NCBI GenBank assembly: GCA_041485845.1
Contig: JBGPKH010000086.1
Span: 1 to 19,539 of the forward strand
DNA: 19,539 nucleotides
DNA from: OMOG01 sp041485845
GTDB taxonomy: Bacteria > Acidobacteriota > Terriglobia > Bryobacterales > Bryobacteraceae
Reading direction: 5' to 3'
The notes under the pieces were generated by a model. That model did no database searches and was not told the origin of the DNA. It saw only the letters and a list, made by a program, of their open reading frames with translations. Both the position numbers and the translations under genes were made by a program. How positions within the stretch are numbered: the stretch's first letter is position 1; every line of letters starts with the position of its first letter. Positions 7,785 to 18,284 of this stretch are shown here, in pieces.

Positions 7785-7871
7785 CTAACGGCCGATGGGT
7801 GGAGGAGTCTGCACCATGGAGAGTAGCAGGCAAAACACCACCAAGACCGCGAGCCCCGCTGCGACGAGCAT
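7785..7871 (-). CDS. Probable 28-residue single-span membrane peptide
   Basis: A short minus-strand frame starting ATG 7871: LVAAGLAVLVVFCLLLSMV, then QTPPPIGR and TAG. It is one strong transmembrane helix with a short polar C-terminus. A good ribosome-binding sequence (GTGAGG, spacer about five bases, also GAGGTGTGAGG overall) precedes the ATG. The gap it lies in holds no other convincing gene. The shape recalls small accessory membrane subunits such as KdpF-type peptides, but no transporter is adjacent, so function is unknown. The evidence is composition plus RBS only; chance is possible. Confidence 0.42.
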   Translation of the reverse strand: MLVAAGLAVLVVFCLLLSMVQTPPPIGR

Positions 7872-8073
7872 AAGAACCTCACACCTCTATAGAATGGTCT
7901 AGCAATTCGGTTGCCGTCGGATCGGGTGTGCCCCGACCTCCATATAAGAAGGCGTAAAGGGTTTGGGGAGTGGATCATGGGGGGCCGCGGAATCTCCGTG
8001 GACGGCAGATCGGTCACGGCCGCCCCAAGGCCCCCAAGTCCGGCGGCATAGACCGCCAGCCCCACCAGAGGTG

Positions 8074-8079
8074 TAGAAT
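8074..8079 (+). promoter_or_regulatory. Possible -10 element of the cytochrome/DUF1501 operon
   Basis: TAGAAT 22 bases upstream of ATG 8102. A TAGACC at 8049-8054 resembles a -35 box but the 19-base spacer is long. It shares the 10-mer TAGAATCGTT with the kinase upstream region. Confidence 0.3.
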
Positions 8080-8101
8080 CGTTTCGAATGGCTCAGAGGG
8101 A

Positions 8102-10492
<2,391 letters not shown>

Positions 10493-10496
10493 ACTT

Positions 10497-11855
10497 ATGA
10501 ATCGACGGCACATGGTAAGGTCGCTGTTTTTAGGGTCGAGCATGTTCCCCGCGTTGCTCGGCGAACTGCTGGCGAAGGAGTCCGCTCCGGGAGTGGCCAA
10601 TCCGCTCGCTCCCAAGGCTCCGCACTTTGCCGGTACGGCCAAGCGCGTGATCTTCATCTACCTGAGCGGCGGGATGTCGCACGTGGATTCGTTCGACCCC
10701 AAGCCCAAGCTGTCGGAATACCAGCGCGAAGGGAAGACGCGCGAGGGCGGCGGCAAGGCGCTCGGTTCGCCGTGGCCGTCGAAGCCGCACGGACAGTCGG
10801 GGATCGAAGTGACGGACCTATTTCCCAACATCGCGGAATGCGTCGACGACCTGTGCATCGTCCGTTCGATGCGCGGCGATCACAACGACCATTTCCAGGC
10901 AACGCTCGGCATCCACACCGGCTCGGTGACGTTCAAGCGTCCGAGCGTGGGGTCGTGGGTGACGTACGGGCTGGGCACCGAGAATCAGAACCTGCCGTGC
11001 TACGTAGTGCTGGCGCCCGACCTGCCGTACGCGGGCAGCCAGGTGTGGTCGTCGGATTTTCTGCCGGGCGTTTTTTCCGGAACCCGCATGAGCAGCGGGC
11101 CGGAGCCGGTGCCCGACCTCAACCGCCGCGCGCCGGTTGCGGCAATGCAGAAAGATGAGTTGAGCCTGCTGGAGCGCTTCAACCGCAAGCACCAGCGGCA
11201 GCATCCGGGCGACCCCATGCTGGAGGCGCGGATCAAGTCCTACGAGACGGCGTTCGGCATGCAGATGACCATGCCGCAAGTGCTGGATCTTTCCAAGGAA
11301 ACCGATGCGACCCTGGCGCTGTATGGCACGGAGCGCGGCTCGACGGCGGGCTTCGGCTGGCAGTGCCTGGTGGCGCGCCGCATGATGGAGCGGGGCGTGC
11401 GGTTCGTGGAGTTGATCGATGTCGGGTCGAGCAAGAATTGGGACGCGCACGGAGACATTCACACGCACGCGCCGCTGGCGCGCGCCATCGACCAGCCGAT
11501 CGCCGGCCTGCTGGCGGATTTGAAATCGCGCGGCCTGTTGCAGGACACGCTGGTGGCGTTCACCACGGAGTTCGGCCGGTCGCCCGGTCCGGAAGGGGAG
11601 ATGGGCCGCGGCCACTACAACCGCGCGTACTCCTCGTGGCTCGCGGGCGGCGGCGTCAAGGGCGGCGTGGTCTATGGGAAGACGGACGAATTCGGCGCGA
11701 AGATCGCGGAGAAGGAATGCCACGTCCACGATTTTCACGCGACGATTCTGCATTGCCTGGGATTCGACCACACCAAGCTGACGTTTCGACATGCGGGCCG
11801 GGATTACCGGTTGACGGATGTGGCGGGCAACGTGGTGCAGGAGATTCTGGCGTAG
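10497..11855 (+). CDS. DUF1501 family (alkaline-phosphatase-superfamily-like) exported protein
   Basis: 452 residues. The N-terminus NRRHMVRSLFLGSS with a hydrophobic stretch resembles a Tat signal, with the RR at 3-4. The body has the family landmarks: RVIFIYLSGGMSHVDSFDPK (50-69), the FPNIAECVDDLCIVRSM block, FVELIDVGSSKNWDAHGD, TTEFGRSPG, and GRGHYNRAYSSWLAGGGVKG with GKTDEFG near the C-terminus. DUF1501 proteins are related to sulfatase/phosphatase folds; the asp/his-rich motifs (DSFDPK, NWDAHGD, GRGHYN, HVHDFHATIL) could bind metal. The substrate is unknown. It is four bases downstream of the DUF1549/DUF1553 gene, the usual genomic pairing, and seven bases upstream of the dehydratase-like gene, so the three are one transcription unit. 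Confidence 0.93.
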   Translation: MNRRHMVRSLFLGSSMFPALLGELLAKESAPGVANPLAPKAPHFAGTAKRVIFIYLSGGMSHVDSFDPKPKLSEYQREGKTREGGGKALGSPWPSKPHGQSGIEVTDLFPNIAECVDDLCIVRSMRGDHNDHFQATLGIHTGSVTFKRPSVGSWVTYGLGTENQNLPCYVVLAPDLPYAGSQVWSSDFLPGVFSGTRMSSGPEPVPDLNRRAPVAAMQKDELSLLERFNRKHQRQHPGDPMLEARIKSYETAFGMQMTMPQVLDLSKETDATLALYGTERGSTAGFGWQCLVARRMMERGVRFVELIDVGSSKNWDAHGDIHTHAPLARAIDQPIAGLLADLKSRGLLQDTLVAFTTEFGRSPGPEGEMGRGHYNRAYSSWLAGGGVKGGVVYGKTDEFGAKIAEKECHVHDFHATILHCLGFDHTKLTFRHAGRDYRLTDVAGNVVQEILA

Positions 11856-11862
11856 AGGACGG

Positions 11863-12927
11863 ATGCAACGGCGAAACTTTCTAAGTTCTGTGGCCGGCGC
11901 GGCAGCCTGGCCGCTGCGGGCCCAGGACCGGCCGAAGACCATTGAGGAGTCCGACCCGGCCAACGCCAAGCTGTGCCACCGCCTGGATGCCAAAAATGTC
12001 ACGGACGACGATCTGCGCTTCCTCCAGCAGATCGGCTTGCCGTGGGCGCGGCTGGAGTTTGGGGCAGGCGATATCGGGCTCGACACGCTTCGCGGCTTCC
12101 AGCAGCGTTTCGCCCGGTTCGGCATGCAGATCTACTCGGGCGTTCACTATGCATATCGCTCGACGAAGGTTCAGTTAGGGCAGGCCGGCCGCGACCAGGA
12201 CATCGAAACTTATTGCCGCTTCCTGCGCGACCTCGGCAAGCTGGGAATCCCCGTCGCGTCGTACGACTTTCATCCGGCCAACACCTACACCACGAGCATG
12301 GTCCAGCGCCGCGGCTACACCACGCGGCAATTCGATCTGGACGATTTCCGCAACAAAGTGGAGAAGCAGCAATTCGGCCGGGATTACTCCGCCGACGAGA
12401 TCTGGGCGAACTATAGCTACTTCATGAAGGCCGTTTTACCCGTCGCCGAGGAAGCGGGCGTCAAGCTGGCGCTCCATCCCGACGACCCGCCCGTCGCCAA
12501 AATGAACGGCGTCGCCAAGCTCTTCACGCATTACGACGGCTACCACCGGGCGGAGCAGATCGCCGGCAACAGCCGCAACTGGGGGCTGACCTTCTGCGTG
12601 GGCACGTGGTCCGAAGGCGGCGATCGCATGGGCAAAAACGTCTTCGAGATGATTCGCGATTTCGGCGGCCGCGGGAAGATCCTGGAAGTGCACTTCCGCA
12701 ACGTGACCGGGCCCCTGCCGCGCTTCGTCGAGACCTTCCCCGACGATGGCTACATGGACATGTACCAGGTGATGAAAGCTCTCCGGCAGGCGCGCTTCAG
12801 CGGCGCTATCGAACCGGACCACGTGCCGCGCCTTGCCGGCGACACCGGCCTGCTGCGCGCCGGCACCGCATACTGCATCGCCTGCATGCGTGCCATGCTG
12901 CGGCGGGCGAACGAAGAGGTCGGCTAG
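11863..12927 (+). CDS. Tat-exported mannonate-dehydratase-like TIM-barrel protein
   Basis: 354 residues. The Tat motif is plain (QRRNFLSSVAGAAAWPLRAQ), so the enzyme should act in the periplasm. The rest matches the UxuA/xylose-isomerase-like barrel: KLALHPDDPP (H205), LTFCVGTWSEGG (C245), EVHFRNV (H277), the UxuA-type DDGYMDMYQVMKALR, and EPDHVPRL (D319, H320). The His-Cys-His-Asp set corresponds to the metal ligands of D-mannonate dehydratase, which dehydrates mannonate to 2-keto-3-deoxygluconate. Classical UxuA is cytoplasmic, so an exported version is odd and the true substrate may be another sugar acid. ATG 11863 is preferred to the GTG farther upstream because it starts the signal peptide and follows GAGGACGG. 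It ends the operon, 27 bases from the convergent receptor gene. Confidence 0.88.
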   Translation: MQRRNFLSSVAGAAAWPLRAQDRPKTIEESDPANAKLCHRLDAKNVTDDDLRFLQQIGLPWARLEFGAGDIGLDTLRGFQQRFARFGMQIYSGVHYAYRSTKVQLGQAGRDQDIETYCRFLRDLGKLGIPVASYDFHPANTYTTSMVQRRGYTTRQFDLDDFRNKVEKQQFGRDYSADEIWANYSYFMKAVLPVAEEAGVKLALHPDDPPVAKMNGVAKLFTHYDGYHRAEQIAGNSRNWGLTFCVGTWSEGGDRMGKNVFEMIRDFGGRGKILEVHFRNVTGPLPRFVETFPDDGYMDMYQVMKALRQARFSGAIEPDHVPRLAGDTGLLRAGTAYCIACMRAMLRRANEEVG

Positions 12928-12935
12928 CGCGGGCC

Positions 12936-12951
12936 GTGGGGCGGCGCCCAC
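12936..12951. other. Small hairpin between convergent genes
   Basis: GTGGG and CCCAC arms with a six-base loop in the 27-base gap between two convergent stop codons. There is no T-tract on either side, so a terminator role is only possible. Confidence 0.25.
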
Positions 12952-12954
12952 ACC

Positions 12955-15900
12955 TCAGAATGAAATCTTGGCCGCGATCTGCAGAATCCGCGGCGGCACC
13001 CGCACCGACGAAATCACGCCGAACGAGGCCGACGTCGAAGTCGCATTCGGCTGGTTGAAGTTCACGTTATTGAACACGTTGAAAGCTTCGCCGCGCAGCT
13101 CGAACCTCACCCGCTCCTTGATCGGGAACGTCTTGTGGAGGGCGAAATCCGTCTGGAAGAATCCCGGACCGGTGAAGATATTGCGCCCGGCGCCAAAATC
13201 GCCCACGCCCGGGTTGCTGAACTGTGCCTTCTCCGCCGTACTCAAGTACGTCACCGACGATGGCCCCTTCACCAGAGTGCCGATCGCCGTGGGATCGCCC
13301 GTGAACACCGCGTTTGAAGTCACTCCGGGATAGAGCGTCCCGCGCCCGGAATCCACGCTGAACGGGTAGCCGCTCGACCAGTCGATGATCGTATTCGTGT
13401 CCCAGCCGCCTACGATCCAGGAGAGCACGCCGCTCTGGAAGAACCGCTTATTCTTGCCGAAGGGCAGTTCGTAGACCACCCCCGCGCGGAACTGGTGCCG
13501 GATGTCGAAGTTCGACCGGCCGCGGTCCAGCCGGCGGTTGTTCGAGTCCTTGGGGATGAGAAGACCCTGGCCGGCGCCGTCGGTATCGTCGGAGATGTCA
13601 TCGAGGCTCTTGCCCAAGGTGTAATTGGTCTGGAAGAGGAGACCGCTGGAGAAACGCCGGTTCACCGAGATCTGCAAAGCGTTGTAGCTGGTATCCGTGC
13701 AACTGCATCCCACGGCGGCCGTGGTGAACTGCGGATTGCGGAAGTACCCTTGGCCGAGACCGGCGGCCACGAGGCGCCCGCCCACTACGCCGTTGAACAC
13801 GCCCGTATCCACCGCGGTGATGAAAGTCGATACGTCGTTGTTAGTGAAAGCGGTGGTAATGTTCGAAGGCAGCGCACCCACGTAAGTGTCCAGCAGTTTG
13901 CCGACTGTGCCGGTGCGGGTTCCCGCCTGCGCGGCCTTGAAGCTGGACAGAAACTCCGGCGTGACGGTTGCCTGGTTGGCATTCATCATCCGGAACATGT
14001 GGGTGCCCTTGTTGCCCACATAGGCGATCTCCAGGACCGTGTCGCGCAGGAGCTGCCGCTGGATGCTGAAGTTCCACTGGTGCACGAACGGCGTGCGCAG
14101 GTTCGGATCGAACAGCAACGGCGTGGAACTGCGATCCTGGGGGGGCATCCTCTGCACGGGCAACCCGACGATGCCGTTCGGCAACTGGCCAACCAGCGTC
14201 TGGACCGCGGCGTCGCTGGCCCGCACGGAAGCCGGGTTTGCGGCATTGGCCGACGAGTTCGGACGAATGATGTTCGTGCGCGTGGTGCCCGGCTGGTTCT
14301 GCTCCACTACGTTCAGTGCCCAGTTGACCAGGCGGTTGTAGGCGACCCGGTAGCCGCCGCGTATCGCGGTCTTGTTGTCGCCGAACGGGGTGAAGGCGAA
14401 GCCCACCGCCGGCGCAAAGTTGCTTTTGTCGGCGTTGTACCACGGACGGCCGGTGCCGGGCCCGGCGGGCAGCAGGCTGACGTCGCCCGACCGGCTGTCC
14501 AGCGGCTTATCGTTCACCACCTGCATGCCGGAAAGATCGAACGGCACGCCGTTGAACTCATAGCGCAAACCAAGATTCAAAGTCAGCTTCGACGAGATGC
14601 GCCAGTCATCCTGGAAGTAGAAGTTGTATTCGCGCGAGCGTTGCAGGAACTTCAACTCCTGGTCGGCTGACGGGAAGTCCTTGCCGTTGGAATAGAACAC
14701 TTTCTGCACCGTGCCGACCACCCCCATCAGGTCGTTGAACAGGCTGTTGAGCCTCGTCTGGTCGTTGGTATTGATTCCCGCCAGGCTCAGCGTCGGCGAT
14801 GCCGAATCGGTCCTCAGGAAGACCGGAGCGTTGGTGGTGCTGAAGGTCAGCCGCGGATAGAAATTCGACGCGCGCCGGAACTGGTCGATCGAATACCAGC
14901 GGATGTTGACGCCCGCCTTGAACGTGTGGTTTGAGCGGATGAAGGAGAAATTGTCCAGCACCTGCCAGTTCAGTGGAGTACGCCCCGTGCCGCCCCAGAA
15001 TACGAACGGGTCGGACTGAATATTGGAAATGATCTCGAACTTGGGATGCGTCGGGTCCAGGAACAGAATGCTGTTGCGCGTGTACCCGAGGTTGAACTCG
15101 TTCACCTTTGTGGAACTCAACACCGAGTTCACTCCCACCGAAAAACCGCGGCTGGACGATTCCCGCGTGCGCCCGGGAAACGACGCCGGGTTTGCCGGAT
15201 AACGCGGCAGTCCGCTGTTGATGTAATCGCCATAGAGGTTGCTGCTCCCCTCGCTCCAGCGCAGGTAGGCCTGGTGGTTGGAGGTGAGCCGATAATCGAC
15301 CTTGGTGGTATAGGTATTCTGCGGGTAACTCGCCGCCGCGTTGAACCGGAAGGTGGCAGTGTTGAACCCGTCGCCGGCCGAGAAATCGTTCGGCAGATTG
15401 GTGAGGTTTACCTGGCTCTGCATCAGCTTGTCGAGGCCGCGGTTCAGCGGATCGGCCGCCACCAGGTCAAACGTCCGGTAGCAGTTCGAGCTCACCGAAG
15501 CGCTGCAGGCAGGAACCGTGGGCTGCCCCGCCGTGTTCACAAAGGTCGGCGAGTTGGCGGCCCCAACCATAAACCGGAAGATGCCCTTGCGTGCTTCGGG
15601 CGTCAGCACGGTGCGGGTCTGCGTGAGGCTCTGGGCCATCCTTTGCGCCTGCCAGTTGAAAAAGAAGAACGCCTTGTTCTTCTTGATCGGCCCGCCAATC
15701 GAGGCGCCGAACTGGTTGCGGATCAGCACCTCGCGCACCAGTCCGGCGCGGTTGTTGAACCAGTCGTTGGCGTTGTAGGCCGTGTTGCGGTTGTACTCGA
15801 AGAGGTTCCCGTGGAACTGGTTGGTGCCCGAGCGTGTGACTACCTGCACCTGCGCGCCCGAGTTGCGGCCGTATTCCGCCTTGGCGACGCTGGTGATCAC

Positions 15901-16557
15901 GCGGTACTCGCTCACCGAATCGGGATTCATCAACACTTGGGAAAGCTCACCGCGCGGGATAACTGGATCGCTCACGTCGACCCCGTCGAGCGTCGTGTAG
16001 ACGCCGCGGCCGCGGTCTCCGTTCACGGAGAACGTGACCGTCCCCGAGCTGCTCGTCGCCTGGGATGCGTGCCCGGCAACGCCCGGCATCAGCGCCATCA
16101 GGTGCAGCGGATTCCGCCCATTCAGCGGCAGGTTCTCGATGGGCTTGGTGTCCAGCACCTGGCCGATCGAAGCTTCCGCGGTCTGCACCTGCGCGCTGGT
16201 CTCGCTGACCATCACCTGCTCGCTCACCGCGCCTGGTTCCAGGGTCAGATCGATGGTAAGCGGCTCGCCCACCTGCAACTCGTTCCCCGAGCTCGAGATC
16301 TTCTTGAACCCCTGTAAGGTGACCGTGATGGTGTACTTGCCGAGGGGCATCGCATCGAATGCGAATTGCCCGGAGGCATTGCTCAAGATCGTACGCGTGA
16401 AGCCGGTGGCCTCATGCGTCGCAGTGACGGTTGCACCCGGAACCAACGCGTTCGAGGTGTCCGTTACAGCGCCGCGCACGCGCGATGTACCGGTCTGACC
16501 AAGAACCGCAGAAATCGAAAGAGCAAGGATCAACAGAAACCGAAACCGTGACGTCAT
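12955..16557 (-). CDS. Oar-like TonB-dependent outer-membrane receptor with carboxypeptidase-regulatory domain
   Basis: 1200 residues. The signal peptide is SRFRFLLILALSISAVLG with cleavage near QTGTS. A carboxypeptidase-regulatory-like Ig fold follows (about 25-105: VRGAVTDTSNALVPGATVTA, then YTITVTLQGFKK). The plug has EQVMVSETSAQVQTAE and PIENLPLNGRNPLHL with GDRGRGVYTTLDGVDVSD; the rest is the large beta-barrel rich in aromatic-alternating strands such as YNFYFQDDWRISSKLTLNLG. It ends in ISF, the terminal Phe expected for Bam-dependent barrels. Its ligand is unknown; acidobacteria carry dozens of these, presumed to import oligomers or peptides using TonB. ATG 16557 follows AGGGGAG, and a TATAAT lies 35 bases upstream. 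It converges on the exported dehydratase operon, which suggests but does not prove shared substrate use. Confidence 0.95.
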   Translation of the reverse strand: MTSRFRFLLILALSISAVLGQTGTSRVRGAVTDTSNALVPGATVTATHEATGFTRTILSNASGQFAFDAMPLGKYTITVTLQGFKKISSSGNELQVGEPLTIDLTLEPGAVSEQVMVSETSAQVQTAEASIGQVLDTKPIENLPLNGRNPLHLMALMPGVAGHASQATSSSGTVTFSVNGDRGRGVYTTLDGVDVSDPVIPRGELSQVLMNPDSVSEYRVITSVAKAEYGRNSGAQVQVVTRSGTNQFHGNLFEYNRNTAYNANDWFNNRAGLVREVLIRNQFGASIGGPIKKNKAFFFFNWQAQRMAQSLTQTRTVLTPEARKGIFRFMVGAANSPTFVNTAGQPTVPACSASVSSNCYRTFDLVAADPLNRGLDKLMQSQVNLTNLPNDFSAGDGFNTATFRFNAAASYPQNTYTTKVDYRLTSNHQAYLRWSEGSSNLYGDYINSGLPRYPANPASFPGRTRESSSRGFSVGVNSVLSSTKVNEFNLGYTRNSILFLDPTHPKFEIISNIQSDPFVFWGGTGRTPLNWQVLDNFSFIRSNHTFKAGVNIRWYSIDQFRRASNFYPRLTFSTTNAPVFLRTDSASPTLSLAGINTNDQTRLNSLFNDLMGVVGTVQKVFYSNGKDFPSADQELKFLQRSREYNFYFQDDWRISSKLTLNLGLRYEFNGVPFDLSGMQVVNDKPLDSRSGDVSLLPAGPGTGRPWYNADKSNFAPAVGFAFTPFGDNKTAIRGGYRVAYNRLVNWALNVVEQNQPGTTRTNIIRPNSSANAANPASVRASDAAVQTLVGQLPNGIVGLPVQRMPPQDRSSTPLLFDPNLRTPFVHQWNFSIQRQLLRDTVLEIAYVGNKGTHMFRMMNANQATVTPEFLSSFKAAQAGTRTGTVGKLLDTYVGALPSNITTAFTNNDVSTFITAVDTGVFNGVVGGRLVAAGLGQGYFRNPQFTTAAVGCSCTDTSYNALQISVNRRFSSGLLFQTNYTLGKSLDDISDDTDGAGQGLLIPKDSNNRRLDRGRSNFDIRHQFRAGVVYELPFGKNKRFFQSGVLSWIVGGWDTNTIIDWSSGYPFSVDSGRGTLYPGVTSNAVFTGDPTAIGTLVKGPSSVTYLSTAEKAQFSNPGVGDFGAGRNIFTGPGFFQTDFALHKTFPIKERVRFELRGEAFNVFNNVNFNQPNATSTSASFGVISSVRVPPRILQIAAKISF

Positions 16558-16591
16558 TCGTTAACTCCCCTGACGAAATGTGTGTGGGGCC

Positions 16592-16597
16592 ATTATA
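16592..16597 (-). promoter_or_regulatory. Consensus -10 box (TATAAT) for the TonB receptor gene
   Basis: On the minus strand a perfect TATAAT ends 34 bases before ATG 16557, implying a leader of roughly 27 bases that holds AGGGGAG as the RBS. No clear -35 box is seen 16-18 bases upstream. Confidence 0.5.
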
Positions 16598-16800
16598 CAC
16601 GAAAGAGCCGGCTGCTCTGCTGAGCTGAGCCAACCCCACCCCGACGACGAACTTGATCTGCCCGATGGACTTGAACTTGCTGCAGCCCCTTGGGTGAAAG
16701 CTTCAAGCAGGCAGGCTGAAGCGGTCCAGTTTCGCGGTGTACCGGCGATGTCTGTGCAAAGGCCGCGGGCAGGTGCCTCTTCTAATTGGAATCTTCGTGC
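16598..16800. other. Unassigned stretch upstream of the receptor gene
   Basis: The minus-strand frame of the integrase relic stays open through here, but it becomes Ala/Ser-rich and no longer resembles any integrase. I see no gene; it is probably degenerate sequence between the IS relic and the receptor promoter. Confidence 0.4.
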
Positions 16801-16989
16801 CTCCTTCCACGTCGTTTTCCGGCTCCGCTCCGGCGCTGGCTCGATTCTGTGCCGCTCCAGACTTTCAGCGATCGTGCTGCGGGCAAGCTCGTGCGCCAGA
16901 TTGGACAACGCGCCCTGGATACGCCGATAGCTCCATTCCAAGTTCTCTGCTGCCATTCGAACCACCATCGACGCCGCTGGTCGTCGTTG
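16801..16989 (-). mobile_element. Internal fragment of an IS-type integrase/transposase
   Basis: A run of about 60 residues reads VVRMAAENLEWSYRRIQGAL, then SNLAHELARSTIAESLERH, then RIEPAPERSRKTTWKE. This is the conserved stretch just before the DDE catalytic core in rve-type integrases (typically ENPxWGYRRIQGALxNLGH, then HGIEPAPERSRKTTWKEF and the first catalytic Asp in a TDFF motif). The first catalytic Asp and everything after it are missing: family similarity stops at KE. The N-terminal HTH part is also absent. It is joined in frame to the transporter relic at about 16990. No terminal inverted repeats or target duplication are visible, so it is a scar rather than a mobile copy. Confidence 0.75.
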
Positions 16990-17636
16990 GGCCGCCAGGA
17001 GCCACGAGAGCCTTTCGTGTGTGAGCACTTCGAGCATGGCACCGATGCCTTTGCGTTGCGCCGCTGCTATCGGGGGCGCGGGAGCGTTGCGCGCGAGGAG
17101 GGCGAATGCCGCGGCCCAGACTACAAGCAGAACGGCGACACCGTGATAAACGCACGCATTCCAACCTGCGCAGCCAGCACCGGACCGAGGAATACCGCAG
17201 CCGATTGGCCTATGTTTCCCAAGCCGTAAACCCCGAGCGCGCTGCCCTGCCGCTCAGCGGTCGTCCATCGCGAGACGTAGCCCACCCCGATCGCAAACGA
17301 GGAGCCGGCGAGCCCGAGTAGGAACGCCACCGCCAGCAGGCCGGAATAGGCGCCTTGCTGCGGCACAATCCAGACCGGCAACGCCACCGCCGCCATCAGG
17401 ATCGAGAAGATTGCACGGCCGCCAAAGCGGTCGGTGAGAACGCCCATGGGTATGCGCATCAGTGATCCGAAGAGCACAGGAACGGCAACCAGCAAAGCAG
17501 TTTCCGAGGCCGTTAAATGAAGGGCCTCGCGGAAACGCGGTGCAAAGGCGCCGATCAGTCCCCATGCTGCAAAGCAGATGGTGAAAGAGATCGTCGCGAG
17601 CGCGACGTGCTGGCGATTGGGCATAGCCCTCCTCAT
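16990..17636 (-). pseudogene. Truncated, frameshifted NarK-type nitrate/nitrite transporter (MFS)
   Basis: The first frame (from ATG 17636 or, with AGGAGG three bases upstream, ATG 17624) encodes NarK-like helices 1-5: ICFAAWGLIGAFAPRF, AVPVLFGSLMRIPMGVLTDR, LGLAGSSFAIGVGYVSRW, and ERQGSALGVYGLGNIG, a nitrate-porter signature. Near 17160 homology moves to another frame: GWNACVYHGVAVLLVVWAAA, ARNAPAP, then KGIGAMLEVLTHERLSWLLA. There the gene stops resembling NarK and runs into the integrase relic, so the C-terminal half is gone. The shift is best explained by a lost base or four-base deletion around GGTTGG. Intact homologues import nitrate or exchange it for nitrite at the inner membrane. This copy cannot be functional. 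It is divergent from the hemerythrin gene and shares its upstream region. Confidence 0.85.
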
Positions 17637-17665
17637 TCCAATCTAACGCGGCCGAATTCGATCGG

Positions 17666-17681
17666 CGTGATCAAAGTCACG
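17666..17681. promoter_or_regulatory. CRP/FNR-family palindrome in the shared upstream region
   Basis: CGTGA-N6-TCACG, a perfect inverted repeat with the GTGA-N6-TCAC core of CRP/FNR-family sites, 46 bases before the hemerythrin ATG and 30-42 bases before the divergent transporter starts. The octamer CGGCGTGA also occurs twice here (17663 and 17680). Family members often control nitrate and nitric-oxide genes, so a regulator responding to oxygen or NO is a reasonable inference. Confidence 0.55.
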
Positions 17682-17726
17682 GCGTGAGCTGCCCGATTGC
17701 GCCAAGATGGGGACGGAGGGCAAGCA

Positions 17727-18284
17727 ATGCCGATCGTAATAGGAGCAAAACCGCAGAGCAGTTTCACCGACCCGATCGGTCTATTGACCGACTGTCACCG
17801 CCGTATCGAACGGTTCCTGTCCGTGCTCCTTCAAGTGAGTACCGCAGCGCACGGAGGGCCGCTCAACAACGAGCAGCGTACGGCCTTGGAGACAGCCCTG
17901 CGTTACTTTCGTGAGGCGGCCCCGAAGCACACGGCCGACGAGGAGCAGACCTTGTTTCCGCGCCTCCGGCAGATGGATCGTCCCGAAGTGAAGGCGGTAC
18001 TCGCGCGCGTAGAATCGTTGGAACAAGACCACGTGCGTGCAGACGGCAGTCATGCGGAGGTTGATCGCCTCGGCCAGGCATGGCTGGCCTCCGGAGTACT
18101 CTCCGCTTCCGCCACGGCCCGGCTTTCTGCATTACTCGAGGAACTGGCGGGTCTCTATCGCGAGCACATCGCGGTTGAGGAAGGGGAACTGTTCCCGGTA
18201 GCGGCCAGATCGCTCACCGGACCCGAGCGCGAAGCGATGGGAGGCGAGATGGCGGCGCGGCGTGGCCTGTCCAGGAGCGGATGA
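17727..18284 (+). CDS. Hemerythrin HHE-domain protein
   Basis: 185 residues, all helical, soluble. A full set of diiron-ligand candidates is present at the expected spacing: H24 (DCHRRIERF), H68 and E72 (KHTADEEQTLFPRL), H102 (LEQDHV), H147 and E151 (REHIAVEEGELFPV). HHE proteins bind O2 or NO or help repair iron-sulfur centres; several sit in nitrate or NO-stress clusters. ATG 17727 is selected because GGAGGG lies six bases upstream (17715-17720); an upstream in-frame start would add ten residues without similarity. Its stop overlaps the start of the YwiC-like gene as ATGA, indicating translational coupling. It appears to be the only intact gene of this small cluster. Confidence 0.88.
   Translation: MPIVIGAKPQSSFTDPIGLLTDCHRRIERFLSVLLQVSTAAHGGPLNNEQRTALETALRYFREAAPKHTADEEQTLFPRLRQMDRPEVKAVLARVESLEQDHVRADGSHAEVDRLGQAWLASGVLSASATARLSALLEELAGLYREHIAVEEGELFPVAARSLTGPEREAMGGEMAARRGLSRSG

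Larger units (their letters stand above)
7755..8101. other. Intergenic region before the cytochrome operon
   Basis: Apart from the minus-strand membrane peptide, I see no supported gene. A plus-strand frame is open from 7970 into the cytochrome gene, but its first 44 residues are Arg/Gly-rich and precede the obvious signal peptide, so I treat them as untranslated. TAGAAT at 8074-8079 is a possible -10 box for the operon. Confidence 0.5.

Noticed and set aside
7970..8101. N-terminal extension of the cytochrome gene
   Set aside because: The 44 extra residues are Arg/Gly-rich and precede a normal signal peptide and RBS, so a start at 8102 or 8105 is better.
15046..16317. 423-codon plus-strand frame inside the TonB receptor gene
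   Set aside because: It is antisense to strongly conserved plug and barrel sequence and matches no family.
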